Positions 8,897 to 17,213 of a stretch of DNA of 64,000 nt are shown here, piece after piece. The notes under the pieces were generated by a model, which was not told where the DNA came from, made no database searches, and saw only the letters and a list, made by a program, of their open reading frames with translations. Numbering within the stretch: the first letter of the stretch is position 1; each line of letters opens with the position of its first letter. Source of the DNA: SG8-40 sp963792855. Its GTDB lineage: Bacteria; Pseudomonadota; Gammaproteobacteria; Burkholderiales; Eutrophovitaceae. The translations under genes and the position numbers were made by a program. The stretch is from NCBI GenBank assembly GCA_963792855.1, contig CAWBXZ010000001.1, forward strand, positions 62,001-126,000, given 5' to 3'.

Positions 8897-9358
8897 ATGG
8901 CTGTATCGAAAACCCGTCCCGCATTCCTTATCCGATTCTCCCCTACACATGGTCGCGGCGCCTTTGCCACGCGAATGATTCGCAAGGGCACACGCATTGT
9001 CGAGTACCAGGGCAAGCGCACGAGCTGGAAGAAGGCCAGTCGCAGGCCGCCGAGCGACCCGAACGATCCGTACCACACGTTTATCTTCTCGCTGGACAAT
9101 GGCAAAGTGATCGACGCAAGCATTGATGGAAACGTCGCGCGCTGGATCAATCACAGTTGCGATCCCAACTGTGAGGCCTTTGAAGAAGAAGACGGCCGGG
9201 TGTTCATCTATGCCAAGCGCACCATCCGCAAAGGCGACGAACTGAATTACGATTACCAGCTGCAGGTCGACGGTAAAGTCGGTAAGAAGCTCCGCAAGGC
9301 CTATGCTTGTCACTGTGGGGCCGGGAACTGCCGTGGCACCATGCTGTGTCTGGATTGA
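8897..9358 (+). CDS. SET-domain protein-lysine methyltransferase
   Basis: A compact 153-residue protein that is nearly all SET domain. Visible elements are HGRGAF (18-23, SAM-binding), NHSCDPNC (85-92, the pseudoknot signature), ELNYDY (115-120, catalytic tyrosine region) and a post-SET cysteine cluster CHCGAGNC (138-145) which with C92 should bind zinc. SET enzymes transfer methyl groups from S-adenosylmethionine to lysine side chains; in bacteria the known or suspected targets are nucleoid or ribosomal proteins. All key residues are present, so it should be active. It is monocistronic, convergent with the hydrolase gene, and follows a long intergenic region. The target cannot be inferred. 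ATG 8897 was chosen because similarity begins directly after it. Confidence 0.85.
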   Translation: MAVSKTRPAFLIRFSPTHGRGAFATRMIRKGTRIVEYQGKRTSWKKASRRPPSDPNDPYHTFIFSLDNGKVIDASIDGNVARWINHSCDPNCEAFEEEDGRVFIYAKRTIRKGDELNYDYQLQVDGKVGKKLRKAYACHCGAGNCRGTMLCLD

Positions 9359-9439
9359 AAGCGCGTTGGCGCCCGAAGGTTCCCGTCGCGGGCAGCCAGT
9401 GTTGCGCGGCGCGATGGGATTGGGCGTCGCCAGCGTCGT

Positions 9440-10909
9440 TTATTGGCGGTCCAGTCGCATGAATTGCAGCGTGCGCGATTGCAGGTAGTCGAAGAACGGA
9501 TTCCAGCGCAGCCGCAAGAGATCGTCCCCCGAAAGCCGCAACACGCCGCGCTCTCCCCTGAACGCCAGATTGCCCAATGCGATACCCGGACTTGCAGTGG
9601 CCGCAGGTCCGCCGTAGAGGGGATCATCGGGCGCAAAGGGCAGGGCAACATGGGACAGAGAATAGACATCCTCCGGCCATTCATTGACAGATAAAGGCGG
9701 TGCAGGGGCGGGCTTGCCGTCCGACCAGCTCCTGGCGACAACGCGCCGGCTGTCTTCGCTTTCGTTGGTCACTACCGTCAGCTTGTAACTGCGCGCGCGG
9801 CTTCGTAGCAATGGCCCGAATACGGTCTTCGGGTCATGCCTTAGCAAGGCCTTGTCGATTTGCGAGCGATTGATGTCGAAGAGCACGAGTTCGTGATCAG
9901 AGGAGGGCAGGCGGTCAAAAAGATTTTCCACCAATGCCTGCGGTGTTACGGTGGCGTCAGCACCTGACTGAAAGGCGAGGATGGGCGGCAGCCTGTCAAG
10001 CTTGCCTTTCGCGCCTTGCATCGCGGTGAGCTGGCCCTGTATGTGGGCGGTGATGCGGTAAGCGAGATCGCCGGCATTGACAGGGAACGAGCCGTACTTG
10101 AACGGGTCGTACTCGGGAAGTACCGCATTCCAGGCGAGCTTCTCGAGCCCGAGCAAGTGCCCGAGACGCGCCTGCCAGACGGCCAGTGCGGCAATGCCGC
10201 TGACGCCGATTTCCGGTGACAGCAGGACGATGCCGGATGGTTTCGGCAGAGACGTGTCGTCCAGTGCCGAAAGGGCATACTCAACGGATAGTGCACCGCC
10301 ATTGGAATAGCCGACGAGATAAAACGGCTTGTCACCCGCCGTCTTCGCTGTGTGCCGGGCGGCCAGGCGCACGGCAGCGGCCATGTCCTGCCAGCGTGTT
10401 TCCACCAGCCCCGAGGGTGCGGTGCCGTGCCCCGGGATGCGTAATCCCAGTACTGTGGCCCCGGCCTGGTGCAGGCGCTCTCCCAATGCGCGCATGCTGT
10501 AAGGGGAATCTGATAGTCCATGCAGCAGCAGTACAGCCGCTGATGGATTGTCATGATGCAAAATGAACGTCCGGTTCCAGTTAACCGGCCAGCGCCCGGG
10601 GTCGGACAGGCTGCCCCGACTGTAGCGGTTAACCGAGCTGCCGGTCGTTTGCGCAACTCTGGCATAGACCAGTGCGTCCAGTTGCGAAAAGAGCCGGTTC
10701 TCCAGTTCAAGATACTGGTTGAAATCGGAAAGCCCGGAGCGGGCCGTGAATTCGTTGTCGAGGTCGGCGTGGTGCCAAATCGAAAGGTCCGGCCGGCTCT
10801 CGAGCGCATAAACGTATACGGCGAGAAGTGCGATGAATCCGCCGACGAGTCCGTAGCCGAGCATGCGCAACAGTATGCGCGTTGCATGTGAAAGAGCCTT
10901 CAGGTACAT
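9440..10909 (-). CDS. Membrane-anchored alpha/beta serine hydrolase
   Basis: About 489 residues. An N-terminal transmembrane anchor (LRMLGYGLVGGFIALLAVYVYAL) is followed by an alpha/beta-hydrolase domain with the oxyanion loop LLLHGLSDSP (near 129) and the nucleophile elbow GYSNGG (Ser near 202). The domain resembles lysophospholipase/carboxylesterase-like hydrolases and probably faces the periplasm. The C-terminal about 150 residues are less conserved. The first ATG with a sensible anchor is 10909; a GTG at 10945 would add 12 residues but lies inside the 14-bp tandem repeats, so I prefer the downstream start. It is divergent from the thermonuclease-like gene. Substrate unknown. Confidence 0.75.
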   Translation of the reverse strand: MYLKALSHATRILLRMLGYGLVGGFIALLAVYVYALESRPDLSIWHHADLDNEFTARSGLSDFNQYLELENRLFSQLDALVYARVAQTTGSSVNRYSRGSLSDPGRWPVNWNRTFILHHDNPSAAVLLLHGLSDSPYSMRALGERLHQAGATVLGLRIPGHGTAPSGLVETRWQDMAAAVRLAARHTAKTAGDKPFYLVGYSNGGALSVEYALSALDDTSLPKPSGIVLLSPEIGVSGIAALAVWQARLGHLLGLEKLAWNAVLPEYDPFKYGSFPVNAGDLAYRITAHIQGQLTAMQGAKGKLDRLPPILAFQSGADATVTPQALVENLFDRLPSSDHELVLFDINRSQIDKALLRHDPKTVFGPLLRSRARSYKLTVVTNESEDSRRVVARSWSDGKPAPAPPLSVNEWPEDVYSLSHVALPFAPDDPLYGGPAATASPGIALGNLAFRGERGVLRLSGDDLLRLRWNPFFDYLQSRTLQFMRLDRQ

Positions 10910-10934
10910 GGCGCGCAATTTTACGTGAGAGCTT

Positions 10935-10976
10935 AGTATGATCACACCAGTATCATCACACCAGTATGATCACACC
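10935..10976. repeat. Three tandem 14-bp repeats between divergent genes
   Basis: Three directly adjacent copies of AGTATSATCACACC (S = G, C, G) at 10935-10948, 10949-10962 and 10963-10976. Copies 1 and 3 are identical and copy 2 differs at one base. They lie between the hydrolase start (leftward) and the thermonuclease-like gene (rightward), where an operator array or tandem-duplication scar would be expected. Each identical copy contains the palindrome TGATCA. Confidence 0.8.
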
Positions 10977-11116
10977 GCATCGGAACCGGCGCCGGAGTGC
11001 AGCAGTCCGCTCGCAAATGGTGCCCGCGCGTCGCGGGTACTTGACACGAAATGGCTTTTGCCCTGACAACGGGCCATTGCCGCGCTGGCCTGGCCATCAC
11101 CAGTGATCGAGTCGAA

Positions 11117-11710
11117 ATGGCAGTGAGCAATTTCAAGGCAGCCGGGTGTCGTGGACGGTGTTTGCCCGATGGCTTCTCTGCCATTCGCGTGGCACTTGCC
11201 CTTGTGCTGACATGGCAGGCTCTGTCCGCGCACGCACTGCAGGATTTTCCTGGCCGGGTCGTGCGCGTTACCGACGGTGACACGATCGTGGTCGAGGACA
11301 GCGGCCGACGCCCTCACAAGGTTCGCATCGTCAGCATCGATGCGCCGGAGAAGGGCCGGCGAGGCCGTCCCGGTCAACCCTACGCCGAACGCGCGCGCCA
11401 GCACCTCGCACTGCTTGTCGACAGAAAATTTGTGCGCCTGTCACCACACGGCCGGGACGATTACGGGCGCATCCTGGCACGGGTCCGGGTTGGAGCGGAA
11501 TACGAAGTGGATGTGGGTCTGGCGCAGGTGTGCGCTGGATACGCCTGGTTATACGAGATGTTCGCGCGCACATTGTCACCATCCGAGCAACACGCTTATC
11601 GGGCATGTCAGTCAGAAGCCAGGAATGAAAAGCGTGGCCTGTGGCAAGCGGCCGACCCCATGCCGCCCTGGGTGTGGCGCCATGCCCCTGAGGGTGCCGT
11701 CGCTCGCTGA
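11117..11710 (+). CDS. Secreted thermonuclease-like (SNase) protein
   Basis: About 197 residues from ATG 11117. An N-terminal hydrophobic segment (AIRVALALVLTWQALSAHA) acts as a signal peptide, then a complete staphylococcal-nuclease fold follows: VVRVTDGDTIVV, VRIVSIDAPE (conserved Arg, Asp and Glu region), GQPYAERA and DDYGRILARV with the second catalytic Arg. SNases cleave DNA and RNA with calcium; this one should act outside the cytoplasm. The C-terminus EKRGLWQ...PPWVWR is typical of proteobacterial homologues. An earlier in-frame start at 11051 would add 22 residues before the signal sequence; the choice is uncertain. The 14-bp repeats lie upstream. Confidence 0.8.
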   Translation: MAVSNFKAAGCRGRCLPDGFSAIRVALALVLTWQALSAHALQDFPGRVVRVTDGDTIVVEDSGRRPHKVRIVSIDAPEKGRRGRPGQPYAERARQHLALLVDRKFVRLSPHGRDDYGRILARVRVGAEYEVDVGLAQVCAGYAWLYEMFARTLSPSEQHAYRACQSEARNEKRGLWQAADPMPPWVWRHAPEGAVAR

Positions 11711-11832
11711 ATGCGGCCTTTGCCCTCTTGCTGCGGGGCGGTGACATGGCTGCAGAATCGACACGGCGGTTTGGCGGCTGGCATTGTTCCGTCGATTTTT
11801 GGCACGTGAATCCTGTTACGCTTCACGAGACC

Positions 11833-11991
11833 ATGCGCAAGAAGTCTGATCTTCCAGGCAAGAACTGCGATCACTGCGAGCGCGCGTTCACGTATCGCAG
11901 GAAATGGCATCGTTGCTGGGAGCAAGTGCGGTTCTGTTCCGAACGTTGCCGGCGTGCGTCGAAATCTGCGCGTCGGGCAAAGCCGGCATGA
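11833..11991 (+). CDS. DUF2256 small cysteine-rich protein
   Basis: A 52-residue basic protein, MRKKSDLPGKNCDHCERAF..., with CxxC at residues 12-15 and the closing FCSERCRR. This is the full DUF2256 pattern (lysine-rich start, two cysteine pairs, Trp-rich middle KWHRCW), suggesting a single metal site. Its stop codon overlaps the start of the FAD oxidoreductase by four bases (ATGA at 11988-11991), so the two are translated together. As I recall, DUF2256 genes are often found near photolyase/cryptochrome or FAD-oxidoreductase genes in marine and soil proteobacteria. Its function is unknown. Confidence 0.8.
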   Translation: MRKKSDLPGKNCDHCERAFTYRRKWHRCWEQVRFCSERCRRASKSARRAKPA

Positions 11992-13041
11992 ATGCCGCAC
12001 CGCGACGAAAACGCCTGGCCATTATCGGCGCCGGCCCGGCCGGGTTGGCGGCGGCCTGGCGCTTGCGTGACGTCGCTGATATCGAAACGACGGTATTTGA
12101 AAAGAGCAAAGGCGTGTTTGGCCGTGCGGCCACACGCACCCGGCATGGTGCGCGGCTTGATCCGGGGGCAAATTATTTCCGGACCGACTTGCCCGAAATC
12201 GCGAAAATGGTTCGTTCGGAATTGCCGTCCGATGATCTGGTCGAAATTCCCGGCGATATCGATGTGTTTGACCGATTTGGGACGATATCGGCCGGTGATC
12301 GATCCCTGAATGGCGAGACGAAGTGGACCTATCGCCACGGCATCAACACGCTTGGAAAGTTGCTGGCCGAAGCAGCGCAGTGCGAAATCGTGTTCGGTAC
12401 CAGGGTCAGCGGTATACAGCGGAATTCGCGCTCACTGTTGTGGGAAGTGTTTGACGAAGGCAGCCGCGGATGCGGCGTTTTCGACACGATCCTGTTGGCC
12501 TTGCCGGCACCGCAGGCAATTGCATTGCTGCCGGAGGACGCGTCTTTTGCTGCCGGCGCGCTGGCGCCGGCGACCTATCAGTCCCAGTGGAGTTTCACGT
12601 TCGCGTTTGACGGCGTTGTGAACCGATGGCCTGGCGACACGTATGCATTCATCAACAACGACCGGCGGCACGAGTTTGCCTGGGTCAGTCGCGAGAATGC
12701 CAAGCCCGGCCGCGTTGCCGGAAGGCCTGCTCGTTGTGATGGCGCAGATGCAGCCCGGCTGGTCGCTCCAAAGGTTCCATCATGGTGCCGGAGAACTCGC
12801 GCCGGAAGTCAGTAACGCCCTCGCAGAGTTTTTTGGGTGGCGCAGCGCAGCGTTTCGCTGGTTTGATTCACAGCGCTGGAAGTATTCGCTGCCAACCGGC
12901 CGGGCCGATCCGGATCGGTTGCGCAGCATGGAGGCCACCGGCCTTTATGTTGCCGGTGACGCGGTGGTGGGAAAGGGTCGTGTTGCACTGGCGTTGCAGA
13001 GCGGGCTGGATGCCGCCGGGCGCATTCGGGACTCTGCCTGA
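11988..13041 (+). CDS. NAD(P)/FAD-dependent amine-oxidase-like oxidoreductase (COG3380-type), frameshifted
   Basis: The N-terminal part (from ATG 11988) has the Rossmann dinucleotide-binding loop IIGAGPAGLAAAW, a GRAATR-type FAD contact and a long substrate domain to FAWVSRENAKPG. The frame then shifts near 12705-12715, and the sequence continues in the next frame with ALPEGLLVVMAQMQPGWS through to the C-terminal FAD motif YVAGDAVVGKGRVALALQSG. Removing one base (or restoring two in the GC run) gives one protein of about 350 residues, like the renalase-like FAD oxidoreductases of COG3380. Substrate unknown. It is coupled to the DUF2256 gene upstream and convergent with the TRAP genes. The break is a pseudogene mutation or a sequence error. 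Confidence 0.75.
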
Positions 13042-13071
13042 GACGAACGCTCGCGTTTCCCGGGCAAGCGC

Positions 13072-14370
13072 TTACTGCAGCATCGATTGCGGTATGAACA
13101 GTATGATCGCGGGAAACGCGAGCAGAATCGCCACGTTTACCAGGTCGACGGCGACGAACCAGCCGCAGCCGCGAAAGATGTTGCCGAGCGGAATGTCCGG
13201 CGCAACGCCTTTCAAAACGAACGCATTCAGCCCGACCGGCGGCGTGATCAATCCGATTTCGACCATTCGCACCACCAGTACCCCGAAGAATATCGGATCG
13301 AAGCCCAGCGCCGTGACGGCAGGCAATACGATCGGGATCGTGAGCAGCAGCATGCCGATGCCGTCGAGAAACATGCCCAGCACCAGGTACATGGCGAGTA
13401 TGCCGATCAGTATCACGTAACGATTGACATCCAGGTCCAGCACCGTGTCGACCAGCGCCCCCGGCATGCCGCTGAAGGCCAGAAAGCGCACGAAGATCAG
13501 TACGCCAACGATGATCGCGAACATCATTGCAGTGGTGCGGGCGGTTTCCAGCAGGGCTGTTTTCAGGTCACCGCGGCGCATGCGCGGCAAGGCCATTACG
13601 AACGCTCCGAGTGCGCCGATGCCCGCCGCTTCGGTGGGCGTGGCAAAACCGGTGTAGATGCCGCCGAGCACGATGAGAATCAGAACGAACATGCCCCAGG
13701 TGCCGCTCAGGGATCTGAACCGGTCCGGCCAGCTGACCGCGGGTATCGACGGGCCGAGTTCCGGGTTTGCGCGAAAGCGCAAATAGAGCATGACCGAGTA
13801 GCTGAGTGCCTGCAGAAGTCCCGGCAGGATGCCCGCCAACAGCAGTGCGCCGATCGATTGCTCGGCGATGAAGCCGTAGATCACCATGATGACGGAAGGC
13901 GGAATCATGGTGGCGAGCGTTCCGCCCGCGGCAACACAACCCGCGGCGACTTTCTCGTCATAGCCGAAGCGTTTGAGTTCGGGTAGCGACACACGTCCCA
14001 TGACGGCAGCGGAGGCAGTAGAGGCGCCGCACGCCGCTGCGAAACCGGCGCAGCCAAAAATCGTTGCGATTGCCAGTCCCCCCGGCAGTTGTCCCAGCCA
14101 TTGGCGCGCCGTCCAGTAGATATTGCGGGTGATGCCCGCGTGATGGGCCAGGTAGCCCATCAGCACGAACAACGGCAGAACCAGCAATGAGTAATGCGAG
14201 GATTCGGAGTAGGGCATGAGGCCTGCAAGCCCGGCGGCGGGCTCATAGCCGCGCAGGGCCCACAATCCCGCAAGGCCGCACAGCGCTGTTGCGTACGCGA
14301 TACGCATGCCGCTGACCAGTAGCAGCGAAACCGCGATGACGCCGATGATGCCTACGGTAACCGGATCCAT
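13072..14370 (-). CDS. dctM: TRAP transporter large permease (DctM-like)
   Basis: A 432-residue, highly hydrophobic protein with about 12 membrane segments and the TRAP large-subunit signatures GCAGFAAACGASTASAAVMG and PPSVIMVIYGF. DctM forms the sodium-coupled channel that imports organic acids delivered by the DctP binding protein. It is the last gene of a three-gene minus-strand operon in the order binding protein, small permease, large permease, and starts 18 bases after the small permease stop. Family length is usual. The transported substrate cannot be told from the permease. Confidence 0.9.
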   Translation of the reverse strand: MDPVTVGIIGVIAVSLLLVSGMRIAYATALCGLAGLWALRGYEPAAGLAGLMPYSESSHYSLLVLPLFVLMGYLAHHAGITRNIYWTARQWLGQLPGGLAIATIFGCAGFAAACGASTASAAVMGRVSLPELKRFGYDEKVAAGCVAAGGTLATMIPPSVIMVIYGFIAEQSIGALLLAGILPGLLQALSYSVMLYLRFRANPELGPSIPAVSWPDRFRSLSGTWGMFVLILIVLGGIYTGFATPTEAAGIGALGAFVMALPRMRRGDLKTALLETARTTAMMFAIIVGVLIFVRFLAFSGMPGALVDTVLDLDVNRYVILIGILAMYLVLGMFLDGIGMLLLTIPIVLPAVTALGFDPIFFGVLVVRMVEIGLITPPVGLNAFVLKGVAPDIPLGNIFRGCGWFVAVDLVNVAILLAFPAIILFIPQSMLQ

Positions 14371-14388
14371 GTTGGCTGACCTTTTTGC

Positions 14389-14982
14389 CTATTCGGCCCG
14401 GCTCGCCGAGGCAAGACCGGGTTCGGTTGCCGGGAGCAATTTCGGAAAGAGCAAGTGCAGCACCTCAAGGTAGATGCGCAAGGTGGTCAGAAAAATTCCG
14501 ATCGGTACCATTGCTGCGGCAGGCCAGATCGGAAAATACGGCGGTGACATGGTGACGTCATGGAACTGCCAGGTTCGGTACGCGTATTTCGTGCTGTAGA
14601 AAAACAGTACTGCGTATACCGCGATGGCGAGCAGCTTTACGACGATTTCCGTGACGTGGCGCCAGGCTGGCGGCATATGGTCTATGACGATCGTCATGCG
14701 CACATGCCCGCCAGTGGATTGTGTATAGGCTATGGCAAGAAAAATAATCGGCGGCATCAGCAATTCTCCCAGCTCCAGTTGACCCGGTATCGGAGTGTTG
14801 AAGAACTTGCGGCTGATGACTTCGGCGGAAACCAATAGCATCGTGAACAGAATCAGCGTGGCGGAGACGAGGCTCAGCGCATTCTCGATGCGCCAGGCGA
14901 TGCGGTTGATCGGTCGCACTGCCAGCGCAACGAGCGCGCCAACGACGACAACACCGATGGACAGGCCAAGTAACTCGCTCAT
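14389..14982 (-). CDS. dctQ: TRAP transporter small permease (DctQ-like)
   Basis: About 197 residues with four predicted membrane segments and the DctQ block VISRKFFNTPIPGQLELGELL, including the conserved EVISR...G..E pattern. DctQ links the binding protein to the large permease. I chose ATG 14982, ten bases after the binding-protein stop; an ATG at 15018 would add 12 residues and overlap that gene by 26 bases. Gene order and spacing show one operon with its neighbours. Confidence 0.85.
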   Translation of the reverse strand: MSELLGLSIGVVVVGALVALAVRPINRIAWRIENALSLVSATLILFTMLLVSAEVISRKFFNTPIPGQLELGELLMPPIIFLAIAYTQSTGGHVRMTIVIDHMPPAWRHVTEIVVKLLAIAVYAVLFFYSTKYAYRTWQFHDVTMSPPYFPIWPAAAMVPIGIFLTTLRIYLEVLHLLFPKLLPATEPGLASASRAE

Positions 14983-14992
14983 GAGCGCAGGT

Positions 14993-16057
14993 TCAGCGGG
15001 GCGCGCTGAATTTCGCAACCTGTTCCATTGTGAACTGCAGGATTTCGCTTCCCTTCAATCCCCTGCTGTCCTGTTGCTTTGCCCACTCGGTCCATAGCGG
15101 CCTGGCGGCAGCGACCATTCTGGCCCGGTCTTGCGGAGGGAACCGGACGATCTCCAGCTTTTCCTCGAAGATAGGCAGCCACTTGCTGTCGGCTTCATCG
15201 AAGGCTTCGAAGGATGCCAGCGTCGCCTGTTCGCGCACCTGCGGCAACATTGCCTTGAGATCCTCCGGCATACGGTTCCACGCGTCCAGCGAAACAAGGT
15301 TGACGCAGGCAAACCCGCTCATCGAAATGCCCAGCGTTGCGTAACTGGAGACCTCGTAGAGACGGAACGCGCCGAACGAATCGGTCCACGGGAACCCGGT
15401 CAGGTCGATTGTGCCGCGCTCGAGGGCCGTGTACGACTCGGGGGCAGTGACCATCGTCGGCACGGCGCCGAATTTCTCCAGCACCGTGGCATTTGCACCG
15501 GAGATGCGCATGCGTGTGCCTTTCAAGTCTTCCAGACCGGCAACCCGTTTGTTGCCCATGAACTCATAGACGCCGAGCGCGGCGACCATCAGGTATTTCG
15601 CATTCCAGCGTGAGGCCAGTTCCTCGGTAATCAGGGGGTGTTGCATGACTGCATCGGTCACAGCGGTATTGACACGCATGTCGTCGCTCAGCAGGAAAGG
15701 CAGTTCCAGTACCTGCGCCAGAGGTGTCTTGTTTGGCCCGTAGCCGACACACACGTGCGCGCCGTCGATCAGGCCGAGCTTGATGCTGTCAAGATTCTCT
15801 TTCTCCGGCGACAGGGCGCTGCCGTAGTTGATATCCAGTTCGAATCGTCCGTTGCCTGCCGCTTCCCACAGCGCTTTCGCTTTCTCGATGCCATAGGTAA
15901 ACGCGCGCGGCGGCCCCCACAACGAGTACTTCCAGATAACCTTGCCGTGCGCGTCGGGAGCCGAGTCCGGTTCGCCCCGCATGAACAGGAAAGCCATCGC
16001 GGCGCCAAGCAGGATGAGCACTGCAGCAACACTTTTCAACAGGGTGTTCGCCCGCAT
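14993..16057 (-). CDS. dctP: TRAP transporter substrate-binding protein (DctP-like)
   Basis: A 354-residue periplasmic protein. A signal anchor (SVAAVLILLGAAMAFLFM) precedes a type-II binding fold with LEDLKGTRMRISG and the substrate Arg region, FGAVPTMVTAPESYTALERGTIDLTGFP and ETRL-like helices. DctP-family proteins capture carboxylates by a salt bridge from a conserved arginine; RMRISG holds the candidate. The promoter should be in the 16058-16443 gap. The ligand is not determined; dicarboxylates are typical but many variants bind other acids. Confidence 0.85.
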   Translation of the reverse strand: MRANTLLKSVAAVLILLGAAMAFLFMRGEPDSAPDAHGKVIWKYSLWGPPRAFTYGIEKAKALWEAAGNGRFELDINYGSALSPEKENLDSIKLGLIDGAHVCVGYGPNKTPLAQVLELPFLLSDDMRVNTAVTDAVMQHPLITEELASRWNAKYLMVAALGVYEFMGNKRVAGLEDLKGTRMRISGANATVLEKFGAVPTMVTAPESYTALERGTIDLTGFPWTDSFGAFRLYEVSSYATLGISMSGFACVNLVSLDAWNRMPEDLKAMLPQVREQATLASFEAFDEADSKWLPIFEEKLEIVRFPPQDRARMVAAARPLWTEWAKQQDSRGLKGSEILQFTMEQVAKFSAPR

Positions 16058-16443
16058 CTTGGAACGCAGCCTCGCTCGGAAGTGGAACGCCTAACCTACC
16101 ACATGGTCCAGCGCAATTGTTGGAACGGCGGCCATCCCGGAATTCTCAACGGGCATTGCGCTGCACCGTACGCGCACACGCGGTGGCTGGGTAATGGCAG
16201 GGTGGCGCCGCACGTTGTTGTGCAATCCTGTGGGGCTGGCCGAAACAAAACGGGGCAAACGAACGCAAAAGAGCTTAGTATGGAGGGCACTGCAACATAC
16301 CGAGGCCCGCGCGGCCAAATGGTTCACGCCATACGGGTTGCTGGCGCGGCCGGGAAGACTGCCTGCCATGGAGTTTGGCGGTGATGTCGTTGACCGGAGT
16401 TGTTGAGCTCGCGCCGGAAGCGGCCGACTAGAGGTGATATTCA
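16058..16443. other. Divergent intergenic region
   Basis: About 390 bases between the leftward TRAP operon and a rightward hypothetical gene. No gene-like frame is convincing. GAGGTGA near 16431 is the ribosome-binding site of the rightward gene. Promoters for both directions should be here; I cannot assign them. Confidence 0.4.
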
Positions 16444-16779
16444 ATGGACGAAAAGATTACGGCAATACGCAAGGCCTTGAGCAAGAATTTCAACTCGGCT
16501 CCGGTCAAGTACGTGGACGGAGAGGGATGCCATCATTTCAATCTCGAACTGCCGCGCGTGACGCACCGTGTGAATTTTTCGCTTGAAGTGGTTGATCGGC
16601 ATGATGCCGTCAGTTTCAAGCGGCTTTGCAAAGGCGTTGCAACCTACCTGAAGCGTAATCCGACCGGCAAGCCGAGGCAGGTGTTGCTGACGAAAACCGG
16701 GATTGTCGAGGAAGAGTTTGAAACGGACGCCGATTCGGCCGACGAGGCGGCTTCCGAGCATTCGACCGCGACGCAATAG
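16444..16779 (+). CDS. Conserved hypothetical protein, 111 residues
   Basis: A soluble protein starting MDEKITAIRKALSKNF, with a predicted alpha/beta core (FNLELPRVTHRVNFSLEVVDRHD) and a strongly acidic tail (EEEFETDADSADEAASE) that is probably disordered. There is no signal peptide, membrane segment or known motif. GAGGTGA precedes ATG 16444 by about seven bases, which supports real translation. I do not recognise the family. It is upstream of and co-directional with the cysteine-cluster gene. Confidence 0.6.
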   Translation: MDEKITAIRKALSKNFNSAPVKYVDGEGCHHFNLELPRVTHRVNFSLEVVDRHDAVSFKRLCKGVATYLKRNPTGKPRQVLLTKTGIVEEEFETDADSADEAASEHSTATQ

Positions 16780-16835
16780 TCGCGACGCCCTGGTGCTCCC
16801 GTTGCGTTCGGCCTGAGCGTACAGATACTTTGAAA

Positions 16836-17171
16836 ATGCAGGGTGAACCCGTTAGCGACAGCGCGGGCATCGCGTGTGATTCATGCCGCGCGTGTTGTTG
16901 CCGGCTCGAGGTCATCCTGATGGCTGAAGACGATGTGCCGGCGCAACTGGTGGAAACGAACCGCTGGGGTGGAGAGGTCATGGCGCGGTCTGCGGATGGT
17001 TGGTGCGCCGCGCTCGACAGGGGCACGTTGCTGTGTCGAATTTACCAGCGCAGACCCGCAATCTGCCGTGAGTTCGCTGTCGGCTCGGGCGAATGCCTGA
17101 CAGAGCGGCTGACGATGAAAGCCGTTGCCGGTGCCGGTAACGAGGGCGCCGAGCCTGCAGCAGCGCGGTAA
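16836..17171 (+). CDS. YkgJ-family cysteine-cluster protein
   Basis: A 111-residue protein with CDSCRACCC near residues 15-23, a WCAALD cysteine, LCRIYQRRPAICREF and GECL. This spacing (CxxCxxCC...C...C...C) defines the YkgJ/UPF0153 family, thought to bind zinc or an iron-sulfur cluster. The motif RIYQRRPxxCREF is highly characteristic. The molecular function is unknown. ATG 16836 was chosen; an in-frame TTG two codons earlier is possible. It converges on the LssY_C-like gene pair with a hairpin between. Confidence 0.8.
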   Translation: MQGEPVSDSAGIACDSCRACCCRLEVILMAEDDVPAQLVETNRWGGEVMARSADGWCAALDRGTLLCRIYQRRPAICREFAVGSGECLTERLTMKAVAGAGNEGAEPAAAR

Positions 17172-17173
17172 AG

Positions 17174-17212
17174 GAGGCCGGCGAGTCCGGCCTCACAACG
17201 TCCGGGCCCGGA
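17174..17212. terminator. Hairpin pair between convergent genes
   Basis: A perfect 8-bp stem, GAGGCCGG (17174-17181) and CCGGCCTC (17187-17194), with a 5-base loop, followed by a 12-bp perfect palindrome TCCGGGCCCGGA (17201-17212). They sit in the 42-base gap between two converging genes, so a bidirectional 3' structure is likely. No T-run follows, so strong intrinsic termination is not assured. Confidence 0.5.
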
Positions 17213-17213
17213 T

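Noticed and set aside
13087..13986. 299-codon open frame on the plus strand under the TRAP permease
   Set aside because: Extremely rich in Asp/His/Gln/Arg, antisense to a clear DctM; a shadow.
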